This document shows, piece by piece, positions 18,185 to 26,526 of a stretch of 64,000 nucleotides of DNA. The first letter of the stretch is position 1. The number at the start of each line of letters is the position of its first letter. Made by a program: the position numbers and the translations under genes. The notes under the pieces were generated by a model. That model saw only the letters and a list, made by a program, of their open reading frames with translations. It did no database searches and was not told the DNA's origin. The stretch comes from Sphaerochaeta associata (lineage in GTDB: Bacteria > Spirochaetota > Spirochaetia > Sphaerochaetales > Sphaerochaetaceae), in the NCBI RefSeq assembly GCF_022869165.1, contig NZ_CP094929.1, forward strand, positions 2,294,001-2,358,000, given 5' to 3'.

Positions 18185-18883
18185 TTATTTCACTACCGGC
18201 TTGAATCCGTGCTTCTCCCCCCATCCGAAGGGATCCTCTCTCCACTGCGACAGAAGCCTGGCTTCCCCGTCGTTCACATACCCTGTTTTCAAAGCGCTGT
18301 CCACCATCACGTCATAGTCAAGGATGGTATGGAATGCGGCTGCAGGGTCCAACGCCTCAAAAGCCTTGACTGCGGCGTCGAAGCCGTAGGTGAAGATGGC
18401 CAGAGTATAAGGACAGACTCCCCCCGCCTTGACAATGGCCTCGACGGCTTTGATCGAAGAGCCTCCGGTGGAAATCAAGTCTTCAATCAGAAGAACCTTC
18501 GCTCCTTCGTAGCTGCCGCTCTGGCCCAAGCCTTCAATCTGCTGCCCCAACCCGTGATCCTTGCCTGAACTGCGCACATAGCTCAAGGGCTTGCCCAGCC
18601 GATCGGCAAGTGTTGTTGCATGGGGGATGCCGGCTGTAGCCGTTCCTGCAATATTGTCTGCGTCGAACGCAAGGCAATCCAGCATTTCAGCGAAGGCATC
18701 GCAGACCAGGCTTCTAGCCTTCGCTGACGCGAGCAGCCTTCGGTTGTCGTTGTAAATCGGCATGCGGTATCCGCTCGCCCAGGTGAACGGCTGTTGAACC
18801 TGGAGCTTGATGGCGCCCAAGTCCAAAGCCATGCTTGCCAAGAGTGGCCCGTAGTGATTGGTTACTTCAGTAATGATTTTCAT
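18185..18883 (-). CDS. pyrE: Orotate phosphoribosyltransferase
   Basis: Joins orotate to PRPP to give OMP. The 232-residue product has the PRPP-binding loop VLLIEDLISTGGSS at about residues 129-142, and SYVRSSGKDHGLGQQIEG as the flexible loop region. It is second in the operon, 17 nt after pyrBI. Confidence 0.93.
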   Translation of the reverse strand: MKIITEVTNHYGPLLASMALDLGAIKLQVQQPFTWASGYRMPIYNDNRRLLASAKARSLVCDAFAEMLDCLAFDADNIAGTATAGIPHATTLADRLGKPLSYVRSSGKDHGLGQQIEGLGQSGSYEGAKVLLIEDLISTGGSSIKAVEAIVKAGGVCPYTLAIFTYGFDAAVKAFEALDPAAAFHTILDYDVMVDSALKTGYVNDGEARLLSQWREDPFGWGEKHGFKPVVK

Positions 18884-18900
18884 GGTGTCTCCAGTCTACC

Positions 18901-20505
18901 CTATTTGTTCCGGCTCTTCCAGATTTCCTTGAACGTGTGGTTTTTACCGCAGTAGGCGCAGGCAAACCGATTGTCACGGGTCCTATAGAAGCGGGCAGGA
19001 ACCCCTTCGCTCTGGTCGGGATGAGATATGCAGGCCTCATTTGTACATCCGAGGTCCTCGAAATTGTAGATGCGCGGGGGAAGGTGAAGACGGAATTTAT
19101 TCACGACTTTTCCGCCCTGTATGAGGTTGAGCGTACTCCCCGGGGCAACCGCGCTCAGGCGCTTCAGATGTTTTCGGCTCAGCTCGTAGGAACCTGGGCG
19201 GAAGATGATTCCCTTGTAGGCAGTGCCATCCTTGTGTCCGGTACTCACCCACTCCCCGCCCTTGGCCTCATCCAGACCCAGAACACTGCTGATCAGACGC
19301 ATATGGTCACGAATTTCACTCGGACTATCCCCTTTGCAGATATGATCAATGACCAGTCCGTCGTGAATCGGTTGTACCCCTTCGCTGATTACCTTCTCCC
19401 TGATCGGCAGCGCCGCCAGATTCACTTCCTGGATGTAATCCTCCTCTTCGGGCTCCTGTACAAGCCCGGCGGGTCGGAAGTCGCTCCCGATTCTCCCTGC
19501 TATCAGGGACAGCAGGACTATACGGACATACATGCCGTTGATCGACTGGCGCTCCCAACCATTGAATGGGGTCTCATCCAGAAAGGTCGGGATGGTCGGG
19601 GTGACTTTGTGTCGGGGAAGCGGGTGGTAGAATTTTGTTCCCGCCTTGATATGTTCCAAGAACTCCTTGCGGAAGGTGATGGAGCGCCTGAGCTCGGCCT
19701 GACGTTGGAGGATGCGATCTCCCATTCGTTCCAGCTGGGGTCTGGTGAAGTACCACTTGTCAGCAACTTCGTCCTGCTGAAGATAGGATTCGATGGATTC
19801 GAACATTCTCACTTCATACCCGTTCTCCCGCATCCTCTGTATGTAGGTTTCAGGCATGGCCAGCTCGACAGGGGCTATCAGATCCACCTTCACCTGCTTG
19901 AAGATCTTCAGGCCGTCGGCCTTGGAGTGCACAGTCCTGCCATGAAAGAGGTCCCCGACCAAAGCCAGGTGCAAAGAGTCGTTGCTCCAATTGTTGTCCT
20001 CGAGAAAGGTGAACTCATCCAGCAGCTCCTGCGTCGGGTGCTCGTGCTTGCCGTCTCCTGCATTGATGAAGGCGGGTTTGCGGTAGAGCTTGTTGCGCTT
20101 GGCGTAGGAGGCACATGTGTCCTCAAGCCAGCGGCAGACCCCTTCTAGCTTGCTTCGCACGATGAAGATGGTATTTGCATAGCCGCTGAGCGTATAGAAC
20201 GTATCAGCATAGCTCTCACCCTTGTTGAACGAGGAGGAGTCGCTGTTCAGCTCGCTGACTTTTGCATGATGGAAATTGGCAGCGTTGCGGAAGGATTCCT
20301 TTGTCCTGGTGCTGTCCTCCAGGAAAACCTCATAGATACCGAAATCCTTGTCATCGATCCGATACTTCTCAAGTGTGGCTGCATCCTGGTTTTCCATCGC
20401 TTTCTTGAGGCTTCTCACTTGCTCAAAGAGATACTGCCTCTCCTCGATGGAGAAGTCCTCTATGACACACAACGACCGTGAGGTAAACACATTTTGTTGT
20501 TCCAT
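18901..20505 (-). CDS. pyrBI: Fused aspartate carbamoyltransferase PyrB-PyrI
   Basis: A single 534-residue protein. Residues about 1-345 are the catalytic chain, with EDSTRTKESF for carbamoyl phosphate, NAGDGKHEHPTQELLD and HPLPR. Residues about 365-534 are the regulatory chain, with the nucleotide-binding part and a zinc domain whose four cysteines are in GCTNEACISH and FACAYCGKNH. Such fusions are known from Thermotoga and Treponema (from memory). Allosteric control by nucleotides is therefore expected. The start MEQQNVF has GAAGGAGCAAAG upstream, immediately after the attenuator terminator. Confidence 0.95.
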   Translation of the reverse strand: MEQQNVFTSRSLCVIEDFSIEERQYLFEQVRSLKKAMENQDAATLEKYRIDDKDFGIYEVFLEDSTRTKESFRNAANFHHAKVSELNSDSSSFNKGESYADTFYTLSGYANTIFIVRSKLEGVCRWLEDTCASYAKRNKLYRKPAFINAGDGKHEHPTQELLDEFTFLEDNNWSNDSLHLALVGDLFHGRTVHSKADGLKIFKQVKVDLIAPVELAMPETYIQRMRENGYEVRMFESIESYLQQDEVADKWYFTRPQLERMGDRILQRQAELRRSITFRKEFLEHIKAGTKFYHPLPRHKVTPTIPTFLDETPFNGWERQSINGMYVRIVLLSLIAGRIGSDFRPAGLVQEPEEEDYIQEVNLAALPIREKVISEGVQPIHDGLVIDHICKGDSPSEIRDHMRLISSVLGLDEAKGGEWVSTGHKDGTAYKGIIFRPGSYELSRKHLKRLSAVAPGSTLNLIQGGKVVNKFRLHLPPRIYNFEDLGCTNEACISHPDQSEGVPARFYRTRDNRFACAYCGKNHTFKEIWKSRNK

Positions 20506-20517
20506 CTTTGCTCCTTC

Positions 20518-20547
20518 AAAAAAAAAGCCGGCCCTACGACCGACTTT
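20518..20547 (-). terminator. Attenuator terminator before pyrBI
   Basis: In the minus-strand RNA, AAAGUCGGUC (20538-20547) pairs with GGCCGGCUUU (20524-20533), loop GUAG, followed by a run of nine U (20518-20526), and then directly the pyrBI ribosome site. The stem starts one nucleotide after the stop codon of the leader ORF, so a ribosome finishing that ORF would cover and melt it. Confidence 0.85.
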
Positions 20548-20548
20548 C

Positions 20549-20617
20549 TCATGCAATATACTGTGGGATATACCCTGTGCAGGACTGGCACACTGTTCTG
20601 TATCGTTTCCTACTCAT
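20549..20617 (-). CDS. pyr operon leader peptide (22 aa)
   Basis: ATG with GGGGGGAGCCA upstream, 22 codons starting MSRKRYRTV and ending YIPQYIA, then TGA abutting the terminator stem. This is the arrangement of the enterobacterial pyrL-pyrBI attenuator, where low UTP makes polymerase pause so that the ribosome catches up and prevents termination. A short hairpin (GGG-TATAT-CCC) and U-rich stretches within the ORF could provide the pause. Its translation is inferred from the ribosome site and position. Confidence 0.7.
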   Translation of the reverse strand: MSRKRYRTVCQSCTGYIPQYIA

Positions 20618-20644
20618 TGGCTCCCCCCGAATTTTCTTCTCAGA

Positions 20645-20673
20645 ACCTTAGCAGAGAGAAGCGATTCTGTCTA
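20645..20673 (-). promoter_or_regulatory. Promoter of the pyr operon
   Basis: On the minus strand TAGACA, a 17-nt spacer ending TGC, and TAAGGT: a good -35 with an extended, weak -10. It lies between the end of the tyrosine kinase gene and the leader ORF. Confidence 0.5.
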
Positions 20674-20676
20674 GTA

Positions 20677-23247
20677 TCACTCCTCTTGTTTCTTCCCGAC
20701 GGCATCAGGATCCTTTTCAATGGCTCCAAGTCCATCCAGTTCCACAACAGGTAAATCAGCCTTCGGCTTCTGCTGTGGCGATGCCGGCTTAGATTCCACC
20801 TTGGAGGGGGGAAGATCAGCAAACACACTGGTTCGGGCTTCGGTGAAGGCCGTACTGTGCGTTGTGGCATGCTCCTGGGCCCACGCCTCCAGCGTCCTGT
20901 ACTCTGCATGCTCGCCAAAGGCTAGGATCGGATCAAACTGTTCACTGGAAATCTTACCACGGTTCCTGAGGTCTTGTTTATACCGCTTGCGGTACCATGA
21001 GGTGGAACGTCTGCGGCTATGGCTCTTGCTCTTCTTCCTGCTCCCGCTCTGGCCTTGGGCATACCCGTAACGGTAGGCTGAATAGCCATAGCCTCTGCCA
21101 TACCCATACCCATAGCTTGAAGTAGTGCCGGGAATGACACCGTTGAATACAAACCCGATCAACGGGGCATTGGCGGTTCTCAGGTTGGAGACCAAATCGT
21201 AAAGAGAACCCTTGCTGGTAATACCTGCACGGACTGTAATAATGAGACCATCGACATGCTTACTGATGGAGAGCAACTCACTCGCTGACTCCAGCGGCGG
21301 AGCATCGATGATGATGAAATCATACAGATTCTCAAGATAGGACAATCCCTGGATGTACCGTGGATTTGAAAAGATGGCGGCAGGAACCAACGGGGCATTG
21401 CCCGGCGGCAGGAGATGCAGCGTGGGTGTATTCTCAAACGGCTGGATCAGACAATCCTCCAGTCTGGTCTTTTTGGTGACGAAGTCGACCAGACCGATCT
21501 CCCGATGCTTGAGACGGAAGTACCTCTCCATGCTGGGAAGGCGCAAGTCGCCGTCGATGACCAGGACCTTACTGCCCATCTGGGCGAGGGCGAGGGCCAC
21601 ATTGCCGATGATGGTGCTCTTGCCTTCAGCCATTGCACAAGAAGTAATGGAGAATACTTTCTTATCGGTTTTGTTGTACAGCATGTTCGCGACCAGCTTG
21701 AATCGTTCAGACTCGAAGGAGAGCGGATCGTTGTACACTGAAAGTGTAGGGTACTTGTCATTGTCAGAGACCTTCATCATCGGAATCCAACCAAGAATGG
21801 GAACATCCTTGCCGACAATTTTCTGGATTTGCTGTTCGCTTTGGATCGAAACATCAAGCGTTTCAATGCCCAAGGTAAGCAGGAGTCCTATCGCAGCACC
21901 GAGTAACATTGCTACGGCAATAATGAGAAGCTTGTTGGGACTGACCGGGTTGAGCGGGAGGTTGGCGGCATCGACCACCGTCACATTGCCGGTCACCGCG
22001 GCTTCGGTAAGCTTCACCTCCTCAAGCATCTCCCTGAGCTTGAGTCCGATGGCTTCATAAATCTGGACATCCCGCTGCAGCTCACTGAGTCTGCGCTCAA
22101 GTACGGGAAGCTGGGAGAGCTCCTCGACAAAAACGGCTCCACGCTTCTGCAGTACCTGGATGCCCACCTCGGTAGTGAGCGCCTGGACTATGGCCTGGGT
22201 GTTCGCCTCGTTCGCATACTTTTTGGTCAGGGAGGCCACACGGTTGAGCAGCTCCTTGGTGACCTGACTGATGGCGCTGCTAATCACATAAGTGCGAGAA
22301 GAGGAGTCCAATGTGGTGGAGGGTGCCAATGTAGCGGTATTGCGTGCCGGATTGGAAAGGGATTCATACATCGTAAGTTCCGTCTTCCAAGCGCTCAAAT
22401 CGGCAAGCTTGGAGATGATCACACTGTCGTTCTTGATCTGTTCAAGAGTCAGCACCCCGTCGATGCCGGCCTGCTTGAGGGAAGCGTTATAAGAGTCGAT
22501 GAAAACCTCTGACTCCTTGAGCTGTAGCTTAAGTGGCTCCAGACGCAGGGTGTAGTAAGAGATCTGCTCGACGAGCAAGGAGCTCTTGTCCGTGAGTTGG
22601 ATGATGTCACTGTTCTCCCTGAAATCGCCCAGGGCATCACCGGCTTTGGAAAGTTCACGGTCATTGATGGGAATCTGCGACTCGATGAATTCTCGCTGGG
22701 CGGTCTTCGAGTTCTTCGCAATACCGGTGAGCAACGAGTCGTAGCTTGCAGCCAAGGCATTGGCAAAATCACGGGCAAAGGCGGGATTGGCATCCGTTAC
22801 CGCAATACGGACGATGTTGGTATCCTTCACCGTCGAAACAACGATGCGTTCCTTCACATTACCCAGGACTTCCTTGCTTCTATAGTCAATCCCATCACTG
22901 CTGTGGTAGGAGGACAAGTCCAGGGTCCCAAGCGCATACTCAATGTTTTTACGGCTGGTGATCAATTCGACTTCAGTAGCAATCTTTGTAGTCGAGGCGG
23001 AAACATCCAGCAATGATTCAAAAGAAGACGAACGTTGAATCGGCTCTACCAGAACCGAAACCTGACTCTCATACTGAGGTACTGCTATCTGCAGATATCC
23101 CACTGCAAGGCCGACAACCAGCACCAGGCCGATGACGAACCAGCGAAAACGCTTACGGAATATATGCAGCAACTCAGCTATCGAGATGCCTTCCTCCCCC
23201 GAATCATAGGGTGCTAGAGTATTCTGCAACTCTTCTTGTTGACTCAT
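20677..23247 (-). CDS. Polysaccharide co-polymerase / tyrosine autokinase (Wzc-like)
   Basis: An 856-residue inner-membrane protein for assembly of a capsular or exopolysaccharide. The N-terminal Wzz domain has one membrane helix near residues 35-55 and a second near 440, with long helices between. The BY-kinase domain follows: Walker A as CAMAEGKSTI, Walker A' VLVIDGDLR, Walker B FIIIDAPP. The tyrosine-rich patch SSYGYGYGRGYGYSAYRYGY after it (about residues 735-755) is the expected autophosphorylation cluster. It is followed by a 100-residue charged tail, longer than usual. It is 11 nt after the export gene, ribosome site GGAGGAG. Confidence 0.9.
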   Translation of the reverse strand: MSQQEELQNTLAPYDSGEEGISIAELLHIFRKRFRWFVIGLVLVVGLAVGYLQIAVPQYESQVSVLVEPIQRSSSFESLLDVSASTTKIATEVELITSRKNIEYALGTLDLSSYHSSDGIDYRSKEVLGNVKERIVVSTVKDTNIVRIAVTDANPAFARDFANALAASYDSLLTGIAKNSKTAQREFIESQIPINDRELSKAGDALGDFRENSDIIQLTDKSSLLVEQISYYTLRLEPLKLQLKESEVFIDSYNASLKQAGIDGVLTLEQIKNDSVIISKLADLSAWKTELTMYESLSNPARNTATLAPSTTLDSSSRTYVISSAISQVTKELLNRVASLTKKYANEANTQAIVQALTTEVGIQVLQKRGAVFVEELSQLPVLERRLSELQRDVQIYEAIGLKLREMLEEVKLTEAAVTGNVTVVDAANLPLNPVSPNKLLIIAVAMLLGAAIGLLLTLGIETLDVSIQSEQQIQKIVGKDVPILGWIPMMKVSDNDKYPTLSVYNDPLSFESERFKLVANMLYNKTDKKVFSITSCAMAEGKSTIIGNVALALAQMGSKVLVIDGDLRLPSMERYFRLKHREIGLVDFVTKKTRLEDCLIQPFENTPTLHLLPPGNAPLVPAAIFSNPRYIQGLSYLENLYDFIIIDAPPLESASELLSISKHVDGLIITVRAGITSKGSLYDLVSNLRTANAPLIGFVFNGVIPGTTSSYGYGYGRGYGYSAYRYGYAQGQSGSRKKSKSHSRRRSTSWYRKRYKQDLRNRGKISSEQFDPILAFGEHAEYRTLEAWAQEHATTHSTAFTEARTSVFADLPPSKVESKPASPQQKPKADLPVVELDGLGAIEKDPDAVGKKQEE

Positions 23248-23258
23248 CTACGCTCCTC

Positions 23259-24848
23259 CTACAGGGTCCTGGCATCGAGAATGATGTTGACGACTGTGGC
23301 AACGATGCCAAGAATGGAACTGACCAAGCCGATTACGGCTACAGTCGGGGCAATATCCCGTACAAATGAATTTTTTGCAACCGTGATGGTCGACTCGGGC
23401 TGGATCGGCAATCCAGAATCCACCTTCCTGCCGTCGGGACCATATACACTGATTGAAGTAGGATAGGTTGCGTCGTCACTCAGGCCGCCGGCAAGCGCAA
23501 TATAGTAATTGATACCCTTGTCGGGAACATAGGCAAACACTCCCGAGCGCACAACCGCGCCGCTGACTGTCACAAGCCGCTGGTTGAAGGGAATGAGGAA
23601 GGTATCTCCGCTTTGCAGGCGCATCGAAGCCTGGTCGTTCGTTCCATAGAGTATCTGTTGGGCCTTGATCGGAATTTTCTCTCCGCTTCTGAGCAGGTAG
23701 GCGCCATCGAGATCACTTACGGTCATCAGTCGCGGGGATATGGTTGACAGCATATGCCTGAGGGTTTCCCCTGGATAGAACTGGTAGAAAATCCTGCCTG
23801 ACGTGTACCCGACTAACGCAGTGGAACTGAGTGTGTCGAACGCTTCAGTGGTGGCAACCGCACCCTCGATCGTCACACTCTGCATACTGGGTACCAGCGT
23901 ATCGACGATCACTTGGTCCAAGTGCTGCAGTGCAAACGACGGCTCCTTCACCAGATCGACGTAGTGAACATCCCAAATCCCCGTTGTGCTGTTGTATCGT
24001 TGCAAGCGGATGTTTTGAACATCAGAGCCACCGAGAACCCCTCCGCCATAGGAGGATACAAGAGAGGAGAGTGTATCTTGTTCGAGCAGCTGATAGGTCC
24101 CTCTTTGGTAGACGTTTCCACCAAGGCTTATCATCTTACGGGCACGCGTAAGCCTCACGATATCACCGCTCTTAAGCAGCGGGTCTTCAGACAGTTCACC
24201 TTTTTTCAACGCTCTGTACAAATCATATTTCTTGGTCGTTCCATCAACCGAGGTTATTTCCACTTCACGCGTGGAGGCATAGGAGCTGGCGCTCTGAACC
24301 ACTTCGGAAAGTCTGGAAAGGCCCCAGGCAGGAACAACCCTCGTTCCTACAACCTCCCCCACTACGGAAACGGTGAACGATCCGGTACCGGTGAACACCA
24401 CCTGGGGGTTGGAGAAACTGTGGTAGGTCTGCACCATCGAGAGAATGTTTTTTCTGAGCTCCTGGAAGGTAAGCCCCTTGCCGTCGATGATACCCAACCC
24501 GGGGATTGCAACCGAGGCCTGATCGTCTGCCTGCAAATCCAGGGTGACCGTCTTCATCCCATCCAAATAGACAAGTCGGAAGGTGTCACCGGGTGTTACC
24601 GGATAATTGGAGTTGCTGATGGCACTGAGAACACGCTGGGTCGCATCCAACTGATCGCTCGTTTCAACAAGCCCAAGCTGCTGGGCATAGCTTTGTATTT
24701 GAAGCGTTTCCTGCTCGGTTGCCTCTTTCTGCACAGGACCAAAAAGAGGAGAGCGTATGACCAGCCCGGCATCTTGTGCCTGAAGACCGGCGATACACAC
24801 GAATAGCAACAGTACGAGAATCAAAACCGGCGTTCTACTTTTCTTCAT
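23259..24848 (-). CDS. Polysaccharide export protein with SLBB domains (Wza-like)
   Basis: A 529-residue exported protein with a signal peptide (MKKSRTPVLILVLLLF...GLQAQ). It has the polysaccharide export domain (VTPGDTFRLVYLDG at about residue 78), then at least three SLBB repeats such as SVVGEVVGTRVVPAW, SLGGNVYQRGTYQLL and TVSGAVVRSGVFAYVPDKG, and one C-terminal membrane helix. It probably forms the periplasmic or outer-membrane channel partner of the downstream Wzc-like kinase. The signal peptide lacks a lipobox cysteine. No glycosyltransferase gene is adjacent. Confidence 0.85.
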   Translation of the reverse strand: MKKSRTPVLILVLLLFVCIAGLQAQDAGLVIRSPLFGPVQKEATEQETLQIQSYAQQLGLVETSDQLDATQRVLSAISNSNYPVTPGDTFRLVYLDGMKTVTLDLQADDQASVAIPGLGIIDGKGLTFQELRKNILSMVQTYHSFSNPQVVFTGTGSFTVSVVGEVVGTRVVPAWGLSRLSEVVQSASSYASTREVEITSVDGTTKKYDLYRALKKGELSEDPLLKSGDIVRLTRARKMISLGGNVYQRGTYQLLEQDTLSSLVSSYGGGVLGGSDVQNIRLQRYNSTTGIWDVHYVDLVKEPSFALQHLDQVIVDTLVPSMQSVTIEGAVATTEAFDTLSSTALVGYTSGRIFYQFYPGETLRHMLSTISPRLMTVSDLDGAYLLRSGEKIPIKAQQILYGTNDQASMRLQSGDTFLIPFNQRLVTVSGAVVRSGVFAYVPDKGINYYIALAGGLSDDATYPTSISVYGPDGRKVDSGLPIQPESTITVAKNSFVRDIAPTVAVIGLVSSILGIVATVVNIILDARTL

Positions 24849-24894
24849 GCTATGAAATCCTTCACTTCTGAAGTATCTGTGGAATTTAGTACAA

Positions 24895-24913
24895 TAGGAT
24901 GCGTACCATCCTA
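24895..24913. promoter_or_regulatory. 19-bp inverted repeat upstream of the export operon
   Basis: TAGGATG-CGTAC-CATCCTA, a perfect 7-bp inverted repeat about 50 bp before the export-protein start. It overlaps the likely -35 region, so it may be an operator for capsule control. Confidence 0.45.
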
Positions 24914-25243
24914 ACATTTGTCATAAGCTGAAACAAGCATCAATGCGATATATATACAAGAAAACACACTTCAACAAAAACTATTACAGAACTGAATGAA
25001 TGTTGCAACGAACTTGCTATATGTTCCATTTTTACCCACATATTCCAATTCTTCTTGGTATATGTAACAACATAAACCCCTAATTGCAACAGTTTTCTTC
25101 CCAAACCGCACCTATCTGCACACTTTTTTTAATTTTGTTGCATTTTGAGGGAAATAGTACAATTACTAATTTCTTTTTCAATTTCCCACTTTTTTTTTAC
25201 CGAACTCTGAGTTTTACCTCTTTTAATGTTTCTAAAGATTGTT
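24914..25243. other. AT-rich intergenic region, 330 bp
   Basis: No convincing gene. It separates the divergent export and BMP operons. TGTTGCAAC (25001), TTGCAACA (25084) and TGTTGCA (25136) are three copies of one motif in alternating orientation, possibly a binding site. Otherwise runs of T and A. Confidence 0.4.
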
Positions 25244-25272
25244 TTGACAGCAGGAAAATCGTCACGTATAAT
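25244..25272 (+). promoter_or_regulatory. Perfect consensus promoter of the BMP transporter operon
   Basis: TTGACA, exactly 17 nt, TATAAT: a complete match to the sigma-70 consensus. The predicted 5' leader is about 60 nt and ends with the ribosome site AAGGAGAGAATC. Confidence 0.85.
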
Positions 25273-25337
25273 TTGAAACAGTTGAGGTTCTTCAAGTACT
25301 ATCAACGCCATCACGCAATCTTTTTAAGGAGAGAATC

Positions 25338-26432
25338 ATGAAAAAAGGTATTGTTCTTCTGTTGATCGTGCTGTTGGTTTCTTCCTTCGCCTTCGCGCAA
25401 GGAACAAAAGAAGCTGCCGGTTCGGCAGATGCCCCGCTGAAAGTGGGCGTCATCTACATCAGTCCTCCTGGAGACATGGGCTATTCCTACATGCATGACC
25501 AAGGCACCATCGCCATGGAAAAGCATTTTGGAGACAAAGTTCAGGTCATTCGCATGGAGGGAATTCCCGAGAACGAGAGTAGCGAACGGGTTATGGAGAA
25601 CCTCATCGACGAAGGCTGCAAGGTTATCTTCGCCAATTCCTACAACTATCAGCAGTACATGCTCAACGTTGCAAAGAGATACCCCAATGTCTATTTCGAG
25701 CACTGCTCGGGTTATCTCGCAAATGACAACATGTCCAACTACTTCGGCAGGATGTATCAGATGCGCTATCTCTCCGGAATGATTGCCGCCAAGATGTCCC
25801 CCTCCGGCAAGCTCGGCTATGTCGGTGCCTACAACACTCCCGAAGTTGTTCGCGGCATCAACGCATTCGCCCTGGGCGCCCGCGCCATCAACCCCAAGGC
25901 TACCGTTACTGTTGTTTGGACAAACACTTGGTTCGATCCTTCCCTGGAGAGACAAGGTGCCATCGCCCTGCTCGATCAGGGTTGCGACGTCATCGCACAG
26001 CATCAGGATACCACCGAGCCTGCCAAGGCCGCCATCGAGAGAGGCAAGTACGCCATCGGTTACAATGCCGACTTCCGCGGCATGATCGGCGACGACCGCA
26101 TTCTCGTATCCCCGATGTGGAACTGGGGCAACTACATGATTCCTGCTGTCCAGAGCGTGTTGGATGGAACCTGGAAGAGCCAGAGCTATTGGGGTGGACT
26201 TGAGGACGAGATGATTCATCTCTCCCCGATTTCCCCGCTCGTACCCGCTGACTTCGTCAAGCAGGTTGAAGCCAAGCAGACTGAAATTCACGACGGCAAG
26301 TGGGATGTATTCTGGGGAGCCTTGAAGGACAACACCGGTGCTGTCCGCCAGAATGCCGGCCAGAAGATGAGCGATGAAGCCATGCTGACCATGGATTGGT
26401 TCGTAGAAGGCGTCGTCGGAAGAGTCAACTAA
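25338..26432 (+). CDS. BMP family ABC transporter substrate-binding protein
   Basis: A 364-residue exported protein of the basic membrane protein family (PnrA/TmpC/Med), which binds purine nucleosides in other bacteria. The signal peptide is MKKGIVLLLIVLLVSSFAFA and ends in a signal-peptidase-I-like AFA-Q site; no lipobox cysteine is present, unlike the spirochaete lipoproteins of the family. The periplasmic fold shows VGVIYISPPGDMGYSYMHDQ and GYNADFRGM. It is followed by its ATPase and two permeases. Nucleoside specificity is inferred from the family and gene order. Confidence 0.9.
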   Translation: MKKGIVLLLIVLLVSSFAFAQGTKEAAGSADAPLKVGVIYISPPGDMGYSYMHDQGTIAMEKHFGDKVQVIRMEGIPENESSERVMENLIDEGCKVIFANSYNYQQYMLNVAKRYPNVYFEHCSGYLANDNMSNYFGRMYQMRYLSGMIAAKMSPSGKLGYVGAYNTPEVVRGINAFALGARAINPKATVTVVWTNTWFDPSLERQGAIALLDQGCDVIAQHQDTTEPAKAAIERGKYAIGYNADFRGMIGDDRILVSPMWNWGNYMIPAVQSVLDGTWKSQSYWGGLEDEMIHLSPISPLVPADFVKQVEAKQTEIHDGKWDVFWGALKDNTGAVRQNAGQKMSDEAMLTMDWFVEGVVGRVN

Positions 26433-26448
26433 TCATTGATCCTCAATT

Positions 26449-26476
26449 GAGAGGGGCGGGCAAACGCCCGCCTCTC
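26449..26476 (+). terminator. Intercistronic hairpin after the binding-protein gene
   Basis: A GC-rich stem (GGCGGGC / GCCCGCC core, extended by GAGAG/CTCTC with a bulge) without a T-tract, 17 nt after the stop. Such hairpins commonly protect the binding-protein mRNA or reduce read-through into the transporter genes. Confidence 0.6.
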
Positions 26477-26526
26477 CTTGATTAACCCTATACCGCCCAT
26501 TTTCGGGCACTTCAAACGGACAGAAC

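Noticed and set aside
18937-20148. A 403-codon plus-strand ORF opposite pyrBI
   Set aside because: Shadow of a gene with complete catalytic motifs on the minus strand.
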